From contig JANNSU010000080.1 of assembly GCA_031394355.1 (NCBI GenBank), forward strand, positions 22,789 to 86,788: 64,000 nt of DNA, given 5' to 3'. The translations under genes were made by a program, and so were the position numbers. The stretch is from JAEUMY01 sp031394355 (GTDB lineage: Bacteria > Pseudomonadota > Gammaproteobacteria > Burkholderiales > Usitatibacteraceae). A model generated the notes under the pieces. It did not search any database. It had not been told where the DNA came from and worked only from the letters and a program-made list of their open reading frames with translations. Below, in pieces: positions 15,975 through 26,242 of this stretch (position 1 is the stretch's first letter; the number at the start of each line of letters is the position of its first letter).

Positions 15975-17117
15975 TTACTTGAACAACAACCGCACCGCAT
16001 CCCACCCACGTCCCAGCACGCCCGCCATGGGCACGGGTTCGAGTGCCACCACGGGCAACTCCGCGATCACTTTGTCGTTCCGGGTCAGTTTCATTATCCC
16101 TGCTTTCTGACCCTGCGCCAACGGGGCGAGCAGTGGCTGCGTCGTGGTGATGCTGGCCTTGATGTTGGTGAATTTGTCGCGGGGCAACGTGATCCAGAGA
16201 TCCTTGTCGAATCCCAGCTTGGCATTGTTGGCCGCGCCCTTGAAGACCTCGGGCGATGACAGCATGTCGCCCTTCTTGTAGAGGCGCTGGGTGTCGGAGA
16301 ACTGGAAACCGAAGTTGAGCAGCTTCTGGCTTTCCTGCGCGCGTGCCGCGTCAGAGGCGGTGCCCAGCACCACGCTGATGAGGCGGCGCTCACTTCCGGG
16401 ATTGCCACGCCGCGCGGAGGCGATCAGGCAATAGCCCGCCGCTTCAGTGAGACCGGTCTTCATGCCGTCAACCGTCGGGTCCTGCCACAGCAGCCGGTTG
16501 CGGTTGTGCTGGGTGATCTTGTTGTAGGTGAAGTCCTTCTGCGCGTACAGCTTGTACTCCTCCGGGAAATCGCGGATCAACGCGGCGGCGAGGCGCGCCA
16601 TGTCCTCGGCCGATGAATGGTGGCCCTGCTGCGGCAGTCCGGTGGGATTGGTGAAGCTGGTGTTCTTGAGGCCGAGGCGCTGCGCCTGACGGTTCATGAG
16701 CTGCACGAAGGTCTCTTCCGAGCCGCCCACGGCTTCCGCCAGCGCAATGGACGCATCGTTGCCGGATTGCACGATCATGCCGCGGATGAGCTCATCCACG
16801 GAGACAGGCTTCTTCATGTCGATGAACATGCGCGAGCCCTCTGCGCGCCATGCTTTCTCCGACACCGTTACCGTCTGGGTGAGCGTGATCTTCTTGTCTT
16901 TCAGCGCCTGGAACACGACGTAGGCCGTCATTACCTTGGTGAGAGAGGCCGGGTCGTAGCGTTCAGAGGGCGACTGTGCGGTGAGCACTTGCTCGCTCTG
17001 CGGGTCGTAGAGGACAAAAGCCTTGGCGGCGATGGCCGGTGTGGGAATGTCGAAGACCGATTGGGCATGGACGGCGAAACAGGACAGCGAAAGACAAAGC
17101 AGGACGATGCGGATCAT
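15975..17117 (-). CDS. dacC: D-alanyl-D-alanine carboxypeptidase (PBP5/6 type)
   Basis: Encodes 380 residues. A signal peptide ends near AVHAQS (residue 18-20). The penicillin-binding motifs are SLTK (Ser58, Lys61), SGN in IVQSGNDASIA and KTG in GMKTGLTEAAGYC. The C-terminal PBP5 beta domain ends in an amphipathic helix with VLGRGWDAVRLLFK, the usual inner-membrane anchor. It trims the terminal D-Ala from peptidoglycan side chains in the periplasm. It follows rlpA in the elongation gene group. Symbol could equally be dacA. Confidence 0.95.
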   Translation of the reverse strand: MIRIVLLCLSLSCFAVHAQSVFDIPTPAIAAKAFVLYDPQSEQVLTAQSPSERYDPASLTKVMTAYVVFQALKDKKITLTQTVTVSEKAWRAEGSRMFIDMKKPVSVDELIRGMIVQSGNDASIALAEAVGGSEETFVQLMNRQAQRLGLKNTSFTNPTGLPQQGHHSSAEDMARLAAALIRDFPEEYKLYAQKDFTYNKITQHNRNRLLWQDPTVDGMKTGLTEAAGYCLIASARRGNPGSERRLISVVLGTASDAARAQESQKLLNFGFQFSDTQRLYKKGDMLSSPEVFKGAANNAKLGFDKDLWITLPRDKFTNIKASITTTQPLLAPLAQGQKAGIMKLTRNDKVIAELPVVALEPVPMAGVLGRGWDAVRLLFK

Positions 17118-17168
17118 GTGGTGCGATTCAAGTCGAATGGAGGTTGGGAAAGGAAGAAAGAATGGATT

Positions 17169-17180
17169 GCGAATATTCGC
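17169..17180. repeat. 12-bp palindrome GCGAATATTCGC
   Basis: Exact copy in the short dacC-rlpA spacer, 28 bases after the rlpA stop. Confidence 0.95.
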
Positions 17181-17208
17181 GTCGGCAGAGACGCTGTGGC
17201 TTGGTGCA

Positions 17209-18201
17209 TCAGGGTTTCAAAATCACGGCAGTGAACCCGTGGGTATCGCGCACTTTCTGGGCGATGGCCTCGGCCTCCTCGCGGTTGGTCAGCGGGCCAA
17301 TGCGAACACGGTGCAGGCCGCTCGCGAATGCCACCGTGATGGGCTCGCGCATCCAGTTCAGGTCGCGCTGCATGCGGTCGCGGAACTGGGCGGCGTTTTC
17401 GGCGGAACCGAAAGCGCCGAGCTGAATGAAGATGCCCTGCGACTCCACGGTGACGGGTGCGGGCGCGGTCTGGACCACTGGCGGCGCTGGGGTAGGTACG
17501 GTCACGATGGCGAGGGGCGGCTGCTCCGGTACACCGACCGGTGATTGCGCTGTGGGCAATGGTGTCGCCACGACCGCAGGCGGGGTGGTGTTGCGAGGAC
17601 TCGTAACCGGCGCTGTCGCCACCTGTAGCCCGGCCTGACCCGGCAACACGCGCTCGACCAACACGCGGCCGCTGCCCGGCCCGGCAATGCCGATGCGATG
17701 CGCCGCCGCGTACGACAAGTCGATGATGCGCTCGTGCAGGAACGGCCCGCGATCGTTCACGCGCACGACGACGCTCTTCCGGGTGTCCAGATTGGTCACG
17801 CGCGCGTAGGACGGCAGCGGCAGGGTCGGGTGCGCCGCTGTCATGGCAAACATGTCGTAGGACTCGCCGATGGCCGTCTTCTGACCGTGGAACTTGCGGC
17901 CATACCAGGAGGCCACGCCGGTCTGGCGGAACGGATCATTGTTGATGACGGGGACATAAGTGCGGCCAAAGACGGTATACGGCCGCGATGCGCCGCGATG
18001 GAAAGGCTCATCCACGGGTACTGCGTCAGGAATCTCGGCCAGATTGATCGGCACACTCTCGGGCGGGCCATCATCCGAATAGTAGGAAGGCGATTTGGTC
18101 GTCGTCGGCTTCGCAGGGGTGGGTTCCTTCTTCGGTGCACTGCCGCAGGCAGCCAGGAATGCAAGAGGCAAGACAGTAACGATGAAGCGAAGCATCGTCA
18201 T
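17209..18201 (-). CDS. rlpA: RlpA septal ring lytic transglycosylase, lipoprotein
   Basis: Encodes 330 residues from ATG 18201, which overlaps the rodA stop as ATGA. A lipoprotein signal has lipobox LAAC with Cys19. A double-psi beta-barrel follows (GVASWYGRKFHGQKTAIGES through VVVRVNDRGPF), then a Pro/Val/Ala-rich linker, then a C-terminal SPOR domain (FIQLGAFGSAENAAQFRDRM through AVILKP) that binds denuded glycan. RlpA cleaves denuded glycan strands at the outer membrane. The order mrdA-rodA-rlpA-dacC matches other proteobacteria. Confidence 0.95.
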   Translation of the reverse strand: MTMLRFIVTVLPLAFLAACGSAPKKEPTPAKPTTTKSPSYYSDDGPPESVPINLAEIPDAVPVDEPFHRGASRPYTVFGRTYVPVINNDPFRQTGVASWYGRKFHGQKTAIGESYDMFAMTAAHPTLPLPSYARVTNLDTRKSVVVRVNDRGPFLHERIIDLSYAAAHRIGIAGPGSGRVLVERVLPGQAGLQVATAPVTSPRNTTPPAVVATPLPTAQSPVGVPEQPPLAIVTVPTPAPPVVQTAPAPVTVESQGIFIQLGAFGSAENAAQFRDRMQRDLNWMREPITVAFASGLHRVRIGPLTNREEAEAIAQKVRDTHGFTAVILKP

Positions 18202-19304
18202 GACGCCACCAGCTGCTTGTGCGTGGAAATGCTCATGAGGATGCCGAAGCCGATCAGCATCGAGAGCATCGACGTGCCGCCATACGAAATCAGCGGCAGC
18301 GGTACACCCACCACGGGCAGGATGCCGGCGACCATGCCCATGTTCACGAATGCGTAGGTCATGAACGTCAACGTGATGGCACCCGCCAGCAGGCGCGAGA
18401 ATGTGTTGGGCGCATTCAGGGCGATCATGAGGCCGCGGCCGATCACCACCAGATAAAGTGAGAGCAGCAGCAGATTGCCGACGAGGCCGAATTCTTCGCC
18501 GAAGACAGCCAGGATGAAGTCGGTGGATCGTTCCGGAATGAAGTCCAGCTGGGACTGCGTGCCATTCAACCAACCCTTGCCGAACACGCCGCCGGAGCCG
18601 ATGGCGATGGTTGACTGGATGATGTGATAGCCCGCACCCAATGGGTCTGTCGCAGGATCCAGCAGGGTCATGATGCGCGCGCGCTGATAGTCGTGCAGCA
18701 GGCCCCAGGCAAAGGGCAGAAAGGCGAGAAACGCGACGCTGAGGCTGATGATGATTTTCCAGGACAGCCCAACCAGGAAAATCACGAAAAAACCGGATGC
18801 GAAGATCAGGATCGAGGTGCCCAGATCAGGCTGCCGCATGATCAGGCCCGTGGGGAGGGCAAGCAGCAAGGCCGCAATCGCATAGTCGGCGACACGCAGA
18901 CCCTCCTCCTTGCGGTGAAAGTACCACGCGAGAATCATCGGCATGCCGATCTTCATGATCTCGGACGGTTGTATCGAGGTGAAGCCGAGATTCAGCCAGC
19001 GGCGTGCGCCATTGCGGATATCACCGAAAAGGGCCACGCCGATGAGCAGCACGAGGCCGGCCACATAGATCGGTACAGCGAGACGCAGCAGCGTCTGCGG
19101 CGCGACGTTGGCGACGATCCACATTGCGGTGACCGCCACGGCAAAATTGCGAAACTGGCCCACCGCCCGGTCGAAGCTGGATCCGCCAGAGGCCGAGTAG
19201 ATCACGACCAGGCCCAGCGCCACCAGCACGATGATGACGATCGACAGCGGGCCGTCGAGCCGCCGCGAGAGCATGTTGAAGGCCGAGTTAATCAGACGGA
19301 CCAT
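18198..19304 (-). CDS. rodA: RodA peptidoglycan glycosyltransferase
   Basis: Encodes 368 residues from ATG 19304 (a GTG directly before it, at 19307, is an alternative). About ten transmembrane segments of the SEDS family are visible, with family blocks FTSIQPSEIMKIGMPMILAWYF, the GAGYHIIQSTIAIGSGG loop and the C-terminal LPLISYGGTSML. It polymerises glycan during elongation together with the PBP2 encoded just upstream; the two reading frames overlap slightly. Confidence 0.96.
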   Translation of the reverse strand: MVRLINSAFNMLSRRLDGPLSIVIIVLVALGLVVIYSASGGSSFDRAVGQFRNFAVAVTAMWIVANVAPQTLLRLAVPIYVAGLVLLIGVALFGDIRNGARRWLNLGFTSIQPSEIMKIGMPMILAWYFHRKEEGLRVADYAIAALLLALPTGLIMRQPDLGTSILIFASGFFVIFLVGLSWKIIISLSVAFLAFLPFAWGLLHDYQRARIMTLLDPATDPLGAGYHIIQSTIAIGSGGVFGKGWLNGTQSQLDFIPERSTDFILAVFGEEFGLVGNLLLLSLYLVVIGRGLMIALNAPNTFSRLLAGAITLTFMTYAFVNMGMVAGILPVVGVPLPLISYGGTSMLSMLIGFGILMSISTHKQLVAS

Positions 19305-21180
19305 CACTCACCACTGGTTTGCGCGGCGCGGGCAGCTTGCCCGTGAGGTAGTAGTCGAACACTTCGCGAGCGATGGGCGCCGCCGCCGCGCCACCATGAC
19401 CGCCATTTTCGACCAGCAGCGCGAGCGCGATCTTCGGCTGTTCTGCCGGCGCGTAGGCGATGAAGAGCGCGTGATCGCGATGCTCTTCTTTCACCTTTTT
19501 TTCGTCGTACTTCTCGCCCTGCTTCATGCCGACGACCTGTGCGGTGCCGGTCTTGCCGCCGAAGCTGTAGGTTGCGCCTGCCGCCGCACCTGCTGCCGTG
19601 CCGCCGGGCTTGGTCACGTCCACCATGGCTGCCCGCACCAGCGCCATGTGTTCGGGCTTGATGAGCAGGGGCTCGCGGGTCTTCGGTTCATGCGGACGCT
19701 TCGCGCCGGACCGGACATCCTGCACGTCACGCAGGAGGTGTGGCACGACCGGCTTGCCGCCGTTGGCCAGGATGGCCGTCGCGGTGGCGAGCTGCAAGGG
19801 GGTGGTCAGCCAGTAGCCCTGGCCGATACCCACGCTGATGGTGTCGCCGGCGTACCACTTCTGCTTGAACCGCTTCATCTTCCAGTCCTGCGACGGTTGC
19901 AGCCCGGGCATCTCGCCATCGATGTCGATGCCGGTGCGTGCACCGAAGCCGAAATGAAGCATGAAGCGATGGATACTGTCGATACCGAGGTCATTGGCGA
20001 GCCCGTAGTAATACGTATCGCAAGAGACCACGACCGAGCGTTGCAAGTTCACCATGCCATGCCCGCCCGGTTTCCAGTCGCGGAAAGGACGCTGGACGCC
20101 CGCCAGCATCCAGTGGCCGGGATCAGAGATAGTGAATTCAGGCGTGCGCTTGCCGGAATCCAGGGCGAGCAGGGCCATGAACGGCTTGATCGTGGAACCT
20201 GGCGGATATTGACCGCGCAGCGCACGGTTGTTGAGCGGTTTCGCGGGCGAGTTGTTGAGCAGGTCCCAGTTCACGGGATCAATGCCATCCACGAAGAGAT
20301 TGGGGTCGAAGCCCGGCATGGATACCAGCGCCAGGATCTCGCCCGTATTCGGGTCCAGCGCCACGAGTGCGCCGCGGCGGCCGGTAAAGGCCTCTTCCGC
20401 CACCTTCTGAAGCTTGATATCCAGCGTCAGCGTGAGGTTGTTTCCCGAGATGGGCTCCGTTCGTGCCAGCGAGCGGATGGCGCGCCCGCCAGAGTCGATT
20501 TCAACTTGCTCGGAGCCGGTGCGACCATGCAGCTCATGCTCATAGCTGCCTTCAATACCCAGCTTGCCGATGTGATCCGTGCCTTTGTAGTTCACGGACT
20601 GCTCAGCCGTCTCGATACGCTTCAGGTCGGCATCGTTGATGCGGCCGATGTAGCCGATGGCATGCGATGCAATCTCGCCATGCGGATACTGGCGGAACAG
20701 GCGCGCGCGAATTTCGAATCCGGGAAAGCGGTAGCGGTGTGCCGAGAAGCGAGCCACCTCGATTTCGGTCAGCCGGTTCTTCACGGGCAACGATTCGAAA
20801 TTCTTGCTTTCCTCCATCAGCCGCTTCAGCCGCCGCCGATCCCTGGGCTGCAGGTCCACGATCGGCCCCAGCTCATCCAGTGCGCGCTCCAGATTGGGAA
20901 TCTTTCCTGGGGTCACCTCAAGCGTGTAGGCGGAATAGTTTGCTGCCAGCACCACGCCGTTTCGGTCGGTAATGATGCCGCGCGTCGGCACCACCGGTGC
21001 AACGGATATGCGATTGGCCTCTGCCAGCGTGTGATAGTGCTCGCGCTTGACCACCTGAAGATAGACAAATCGCCCGGCCAGGATCAGGAACAGGATCAGC
21101 GTCACCACCACGGCGAATGCCACCCGGCGGCGGAACACCGAGAGCTCTGCCTCCCGGTTGCGCAGTGCCTGGCCGATCAT
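19288..21180 (-). CDS. mrdA: penicillin-binding protein 2 (transpeptidase)
   Basis: Encodes 630 residues from ATG 21180, overlapping the mreD stop as ATGA. One transmembrane segment (VAFAVVVTLILFLILAGRFV) precedes the pedestal domain (VPTRGIITDRNG) and the transpeptidase domain with the active-site PPGSTIKP and KTGTAQV motifs; SCDTYYYGLA lies between. It is the class B PBP of the elongasome and works with RodA. A gene reading on the opposite strand over most of its length is a codon-bias shadow. Confidence 0.97.
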   Translation of the reverse strand: MIGQALRNREAELSVFRRRVAFAVVVTLILFLILAGRFVYLQVVKREHYHTLAEANRISVAPVVPTRGIITDRNGVVLAANYSAYTLEVTPGKIPNLERALDELGPIVDLQPRDRRRLKRLMEESKNFESLPVKNRLTEIEVARFSAHRYRFPGFEIRARLFRQYPHGEIASHAIGYIGRINDADLKRIETAEQSVNYKGTDHIGKLGIEGSYEHELHGRTGSEQVEIDSGGRAIRSLARTEPISGNNLTLTLDIKLQKVAEEAFTGRRGALVALDPNTGEILALVSMPGFDPNLFVDGIDPVNWDLLNNSPAKPLNNRALRGQYPPGSTIKPFMALLALDSGKRTPEFTISDPGHWMLAGVQRPFRDWKPGGHGMVNLQRSVVVSCDTYYYGLANDLGIDSIHRFMLHFGFGARTGIDIDGEMPGLQPSQDWKMKRFKQKWYAGDTISVGIGQGYWLTTPLQLATATAILANGGKPVVPHLLRDVQDVRSGAKRPHEPKTREPLLIKPEHMALVRAAMVDVTKPGGTAAGAAAGATYSFGGKTGTAQVVGMKQGEKYDEKKVKEEHRDHALFIAYAPAEQPKIALALLVENGGHGGAAAAPIAREVFDYYLTGKLPAPRKPVVSDGPSD

Positions 21181-21713
21181 CGCATCATGGTCGTGGGCGG
21201 CCCCAGCCGGAATTTCTGCCAGCCGGTGATGGCGCGCACGACGGGCCACAGCAATGCACCGAGGAACGGTGCGACAAAGAGTGCGAGACCGGGGAAGTCG
21301 CGACCCAGCATGCTGTTCAGCAGGACGGTCACAATGGTTGAAACCAGCAGGATGCCGCCAACATGCAGGGCCTGCGCGCCGCCGGTGAGCTGCAGGATGC
21401 GGAGGCGCAGCACCTGCGCCAGAAAGATCGCCACCACGTAGGCCAGCGCATGCTGACCCAGCAGCGCACTGTCCGCGACATCCATGACCAGCGCCAGGGC
21501 AAACCCCATGCCCTGTCCGATGACGCGAGGCTCATACACGGCCCAGAAGAGCAGTACCAGCAAGACAAAGTCCGGACGGACGAGCAGCAGCGTGTCGCTC
21601 CACGGGAGAAGGTTGATGAGCAACGCGACGAGGAGTGAGCCGAACACCACGCGCAGCGGGGCAGGCGGGCGCATCGGCTCGCGTGAAATCGGGGAAAGGT
21701 CGCCGAGTGCCAT
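21177..21713 (-). CDS. mreD: rod shape-determining protein MreD
   Basis: Encodes 178 residues with five or six hydrophobic segments: VVFGSLLVALLINLLP, DFVLLVLLFWAVYEP, GMGFALALVMDVADSALLG, ALAYVVAIFLAQVL, VGGILLVSTIVTVLL and ALFVAPFLGALLWPV. The MDVADSALLGQHALAYV segment is characteristic. It is an inner-membrane elongasome component between mreC and mrdA. ATG 21713 is taken; a longer upstream frame would read into a tandem repeat. Confidence 0.92.
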   Translation of the reverse strand: MALGDLSPISREPMRPPAPLRVVFGSLLVALLINLLPWSDTLLLVRPDFVLLVLLFWAVYEPRVIGQGMGFALALVMDVADSALLGQHALAYVVAIFLAQVLRLRILQLTGGAQALHVGGILLVSTIVTVLLNSMLGRDFPGLALFVAPFLGALLWPVVRAITGWQKFRLGPPTTMMR

Positions 21714-21717
21714 ATCA

Positions 21718-21860
21718 GTGGCGCAGGGCCGCCCCAAGCCGCTGGGGTGCCCCCTCTGGGGGTCGCGCACGAAGTAAGCGTGGGGGCCGTTTCACAAAGT
21801 GGCGCAGGGCCGCCCCAAGCCGCTGGGGTGCCCCCTCTGGGGGTCGCGCACGAAGTAAGC
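21718..21860. repeat. 62-bp direct repeat pair in the mreC-mreD spacer
   Basis: Two identical 62-bp units, 21718-21779 and 21799-21860, starting GTGGCGCAGGGCCGCC and ending ACGAAGTAAGC, with a 19-base spacer carrying GTGGGGGCCGTTTCAC. Each unit has a CCAAGCCGCTGGGG / CCCCCTCTGGGGG hairpin-forming core. This is a Burkholderiales-type intergenic repeat. Confidence 0.85.
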
Positions 21861-21880
21861 ATTGTGGGGCCACGTTCATC

Positions 21881-22816
21881 CTAGCGATCTGCCTTTGCTG
21901 CGGGCGTCTCGCGTCGCTGGGGTCGATTGGTTCGCTCGCGACCGGGCTTGCGTTCTTCTGCACCCACATCCGGAACCGGATAGGTGCCCGCAGCCGGGTT
22001 GTTCAGCACCATCACGAAGCGGTGGCTATCGACGCCCGAGGCTGGCTTGCCGATGATGCGAGCGAACTGGAATGCGGCGTTCTTCTCCACGCTGGTGATG
22101 GTCGCCACGGCGAGTCCCGGGGGGTAGAGTCCATCGATACCTGACGTGACAAACACATCGCCATTCTGGATATCAGCCGAAACCGGGATGAACGGCACAT
22201 CGATGGTGCCTTCCTTGCCCATGCCGACAGAGACGGCACGCAATCCGTTGCGCACCAGCATGACCGGCACCGATTGATCTTTCTCGGTAATGAGCGTGAC
22301 TTCGGACGTGAGTGTGCCCAATGCCGTCACCTGGCCCACCACGCCACTGCCATCAATGACCGGCAGACCGCCGCGCAGGCCCTGCGCCAGCCCCTTGTTG
22401 ATGATGACCCGCCGGTTGAACGGATTGCGTGCGTCACGGATGATCTCGGCGACCACACCCTGATTGGCAAAGCGGTCATTGGCCTGCGCGAGGCGCACCA
22501 GCCGCTCATGTTCGCTCTTCAAGAGTTGGGCCTGCTGGCTGGCCGCCGCCAGATCGAGCACCTTGAGTTCCAATGCGCGGTTCTGCTCAAGCAGCCGGTT
22601 CTGGCTCACGAAGTAGTCGCTGGCGCGGTCGAACAGCTCGCCCGGGAACGCAATGGCCCGCTCGACCGGATGCAGCACCACCGAGACGGCCAGACGCACC
22701 GTATCCAGAGCGCGAAAGCGGTGATCCGCAATCATCACGACAATGGCGAGCAGGGCGAAGAACGTCAGGCGAGCCAGTGGCGAGGGGCCACGGGTGAAGA
22801 AGTTTTCCTGGTACAT
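21881..22816 (-). CDS. mreC: rod shape-determining protein MreC
   Basis: Encodes 311 residues. An N-terminal transmembrane segment (LTFFALLAIVVMIADH) and coiled coil (ENRALELKVLDLAAA region) precede the periplasmic beta domain with RRVIINKGLAQGLRGGLPVI and VFVTSGIDGLYPPGLAVATI. It scaffolds the elongasome between MreB and PBP2. The C-terminus is Arg/Pro-rich and disordered. A 173-bp spacer with one 12-bp palindrome separates it from mreB. Confidence 0.95.
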   Translation of the reverse strand: MYQENFFTRGPSPLARLTFFALLAIVVMIADHRFRALDTVRLAVSVVLHPVERAIAFPGELFDRASDYFVSQNRLLEQNRALELKVLDLAAASQQAQLLKSEHERLVRLAQANDRFANQGVVAEIIRDARNPFNRRVIINKGLAQGLRGGLPVIDGSGVVGQVTALGTLTSEVTLITEKDQSVPVMLVRNGLRAVSVGMGKEGTIDVPFIPVSADIQNGDVFVTSGIDGLYPPGLAVATITSVEKNAAFQFARIIGKPASGVDSHRFVMVLNNPAAGTYPVPDVGAEERKPGRERTNRPQRRETPAAKADR

Positions 22817-22965
22817 GAACCGGCCGCAAGACTACTGGAGCGCCCCGGCCGTCAACCACCGGGTTTGGCAAACTCGTCGCCGTAGTTGCATACGGTTGTG
22901 ACGGGGTTGCCAAGCTCCGTTGCCAGCCTGGGCATGCTCGCTGCGTTGTTCGGCAGGTTCGTGGC

Positions 22966-22977
22966 GCGAATATTCGC
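22966..22977. repeat. 12-bp palindrome GCGAATATTCGC
   Basis: Exact intergenic copy, 12 bases after the mreB stop. Confidence 0.95.
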
Positions 22978-22989
22978 GCTGGTGTGCAT

Positions 22990-24081
<1,092 letters not shown>

Positions 24082-24135
24082 TCACACTTGGCGCCGGGGG
24101 AACAAACAAGTGGGCAGCAAGAGTGAGAAAATTTG

Positions 24136-24153
24136 TCGGGTATCATACCCGAA
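24136..24153. promoter_or_regulatory. inverted repeat with TATGAT -10 candidate for mreB
   Basis: TCGGGTATCATACCCGA is a perfect inverted repeat around one central base, in the 186-bp divergent mreB/gatC spacer. On the minus strand it contains TATGAT, a good sigma-70 -10 hexamer, about 110 bases from mreB; the matching -35 is weak. Confidence 0.4.
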
Positions 24154-24222
24154 AACCTGAGGTGTACGGGTCAGTTTGCTAGGCAAAACCCTGATTTTTC
24201 ACGTTCTTCCAGAATTTTTCCG

Positions 24223-24510
24223 ATGAGCCTTTCCGACGCGGACGTGCGCCGCATTGCCCACCTTGCGCGTCTTGCCGTGTCCGACGCCGAGGCGGAGGCC
24301 GCACTCGGTCAGCTAAATGGCATCCTGTCCATGGTCGATGCCCTGCGTGCCGTCGACACCACCGGGATTGAACCCATGGCACACGCGGTCGAGATGAGCC
24401 AGCGTCTGCGCGAAGACACCGTGACCGAGGTCGACCGGCGTGATGCCTATCAAGCGACGGCGCCGCTGGTCGAGGGCGGGCTTTACCTCGTCCCCAAGGT
24501 GATCGAGTGA
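24223..24510 (+). CDS. gatC: Asp-tRNA(Asn)/Glu-tRNA(Gln) amidotransferase subunit C
   Basis: Encodes 95 residues, normal for GatC. The sequence [20 protein letters not shown] and the C-terminal [22 protein letters not shown] are typical. It stabilises the GatA/GatB complex that converts misacylated Glu-tRNA(Gln) or Asp-tRNA(Asn). It is 85 bases upstream of gatA. A longer upstream frame from 24133 overlaps the promoter region and is unlikely. Confidence 0.95.
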   Translation: MSLSDADVRRIAHLARLAVSDAEAEAALGQLNGILSMVDALRAVDTTGIEPMAHAVEMSQRLREDTVTEVDRRDAYQATAPLVEGGLYLVPKVIE

Positions 24511-24560
24511 TGGGTCACGGGCGATGGGGGGGTGCGCAATGCCTGCGGCCAGCGCAGCTT

Positions 24561-24572
24561 GCGAATATTCGC
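24561..24572. repeat. 12-bp palindrome GCGAATATTCGC
   Basis: Exact copy in the gatC-gatA spacer, 23 bases before the gatA ATG. Confidence 0.95.
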
Positions 24573-24595
24573 AGTGGAATGCGTGGAATGCGCCC

Positions 24596-26053
24596 ATGCA
24601 TGAGTTGACTCTCTCGGAAATTTCGCGCTTGCTGGCGGCGGGCAAGGTCTCTTCCATGGAGGTCACGAGCGCCCTGCTTGCCCGCGCGGCCACGCTGGGC
24701 AAGGCGCTGAATGCCTTCATCTCTCTGGATGAAGAGAAGTCGCTGGCGCAGGCTGCTGCGGCAGATGCGCGCATTGCCCGTGGCGACGGCGGGCGGCTCA
24801 CCGGTATTCCCATTGCACACAAGGATCTCTTCTGTGCCGAGGGTTGGCGCACAACCTGCGGCTCGAAGATGCTGGCCAATTTCGTGTCGCCTTACGATGC
24901 GCATGTCATTTCACGCTTCAACGAGGAGGGCGCGGTACTGTTGGGCAAGGCCAACATGGATGAGTTCGCCATGGGATCCTCCAACGAAAACTCGTACTTT
25001 GGCCCGGTGAAGAATCCGTGGGATGTCACCCGCGTGCCGGGCGGCAGTTCGGGCGGGTCAGCGGCCATTGTTGCCGCGCGCCTCGCACCGGGCGCCACCG
25101 GCACCGACACCGGGGGGTCCATCCGTCAACCCGCGTCCTTCACGGGCGTATCCGGCATTCGTCCCACCTATGGCCGCGTGTCGCGCTATGGCATGGTGGC
25201 CTTTGCCTCCAGCCTGGATCAGGGCGGAGCACTTGCCCGAACGGCGGAGGACTTGGCGCTGATGCTGAACGTGATGGCCGGGTTTGATCCACGCGATTCC
25301 ACCTCGGTCGAACGCCCGGCAGAAGATTTCACGTTGCAATTGAGCGAACCTTTGGCGGGATTGCGAATCGGGCTGCCCAAAGAGTATTTCAGCGCTGCAC
25401 TGGCGAAGGATGTTGCAACGCCCATCCTTGCCGCCATCGAGGAATTCAAGAAGCTGGGCGCCACCGTGGTGGACGTGTCGCTACCCAATCAGCATCTTGC
25501 CGTCCCGGCCTATTACGTCATTGCACCCGCCGAGGCGTCGTCAAACCTCTCCCGCTATGACGGTGTGCGCTATGGTCACCGCGCCAGCGACTATTCGGAC
25601 TTGCTGGACATGTACAAGAAAAGCCGCGCAGAGGGATTCGGCGCCGAGGTGAAGCGCCGCATCCTCATCGGCACCTACGTGTTGTCGCACGGCTACTACG
25701 ATGCCTACTACTTGCAGGCGCAGAAGGTGCGCCGACTTGTTGCCGATGACTTCCGGGCGGCATTCAAGACGTGCGATGTGATCATGGGGCCGGTGGCGCC
25801 CAGCGTGGCCTTTCCGCTCGGCAGCAAGACGACCGATGCCGTACAGATGTATCTCGAAGACCTTTACACCATCTCGGTCAACCTGGCCGGCCTGCCGGGC
25901 ATGAGCATTCCCTGTGGCTTCGGTGCGGATGCCCTGCCGGTGGGATTGCAGATCATCGGCCCCTGGTTTGACGAGGCGCGGATGTTGAACGTGGCACACC
26001 AGTTTCAGCAGGTGACGGATTGGCATCGCAGGGCGCCGCTTTGCGGCGCGTAA
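24596..26053 (+). CDS. gatA: Asp-tRNA(Asn)/Glu-tRNA(Gln) amidotransferase subunit A
   Basis: Encodes 485 residues, normal for GatA. Amidase signature residues are visible: Lys in [10 protein letters not shown], cis-Ser and nucleophile Ser in [11 protein letters not shown] and [17 protein letters not shown]. It liberates ammonia from glutamine for transamidation. ATG 24596 is preferred; an earlier in-frame ATG at 24524 would read through the palindrome as CEYSQ and lacks family similarity. Confidence 0.97.
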   Translation: MHELTLSEISRLLAAGKVSSMEVTSALLARAATLGKALNAFISLDEEKSLAQAAAADARIARGDGGRLTGIPIAHKDLFCAEGWRTTCGSKMLANFVSPYDAHVISRFNEEGAVLLGKANMDEFAMGSSNENSYFGPVKNPWDVTRVPGGSSGGSAAIVAARLAPGATGTDTGGSIRQPASFTGVSGIRPTYGRVSRYGMVAFASSLDQGGALARTAEDLALMLNVMAGFDPRDSTSVERPAEDFTLQLSEPLAGLRIGLPKEYFSAALAKDVATPILAAIEEFKKLGATVVDVSLPNQHLAVPAYYVIAPAEASSNLSRYDGVRYGHRASDYSDLLDMYKKSRAEGFGAEVKRRILIGTYVLSHGYYDAYYLQAQKVRRLVADDFRAAFKTCDVIMGPVAPSVAFPLGSKTTDAVQMYLEDLYTISVNLAGLPGMSIPCGFGADALPVGLQIIGPWFDEARMLNVAHQFQQVTDWHRRAPLCGA

Positions 26054-26225
26054 CGGGTAATTGGTGATGGGTAATGTGTAAAGGTGTCGGGTGACGGGTA
26101 TGAGGGAAATTGAGATGATTGATGCAGTCTTTCTGAGGGTGAAGAGCATTGCGAATATTCGCAATGCAGAGACCCGTCACCCATCACTCATCACTCATCA
26201 CCCATCACCCATCGCTCATCACCGC
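26041..26225. repeat. heptamer arrays facing each other around a 22-bp palindrome
   Basis: The gatA-gatB spacer. Left side carries degenerate GGGTGAT/GGGTAAT units; right side carries CACCCAT/CACTCAT units in inverse orientation (26171-26220). Between them is a perfect 22-bp palindrome at 26146-26167 whose centre is GCGAATATTCGC. Confidence 0.85.
26151..26162. repeat. 12-bp palindrome GCGAATATTCGC
   Basis: Exact intergenic copy with the longest flanking symmetry in the window (five extra bases on each side). Confidence 0.95.
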
Positions 26226-26242
26226 GAACGGAGCACAGCGCA

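Noticed and set aside
19231..21441. Very long open frame (over 700 codons) antisense to mrdA
   Set aside because: It mirrors mrdA codon bias, has no recognisable domains and no ribosome-binding site; mrdA is certain.
24524..24595. Upstream in-frame extension of gatA reading CEYSQ through the palindrome
   Set aside because: No similarity to GatA N-termini; ATG 24596 gives the normal length.
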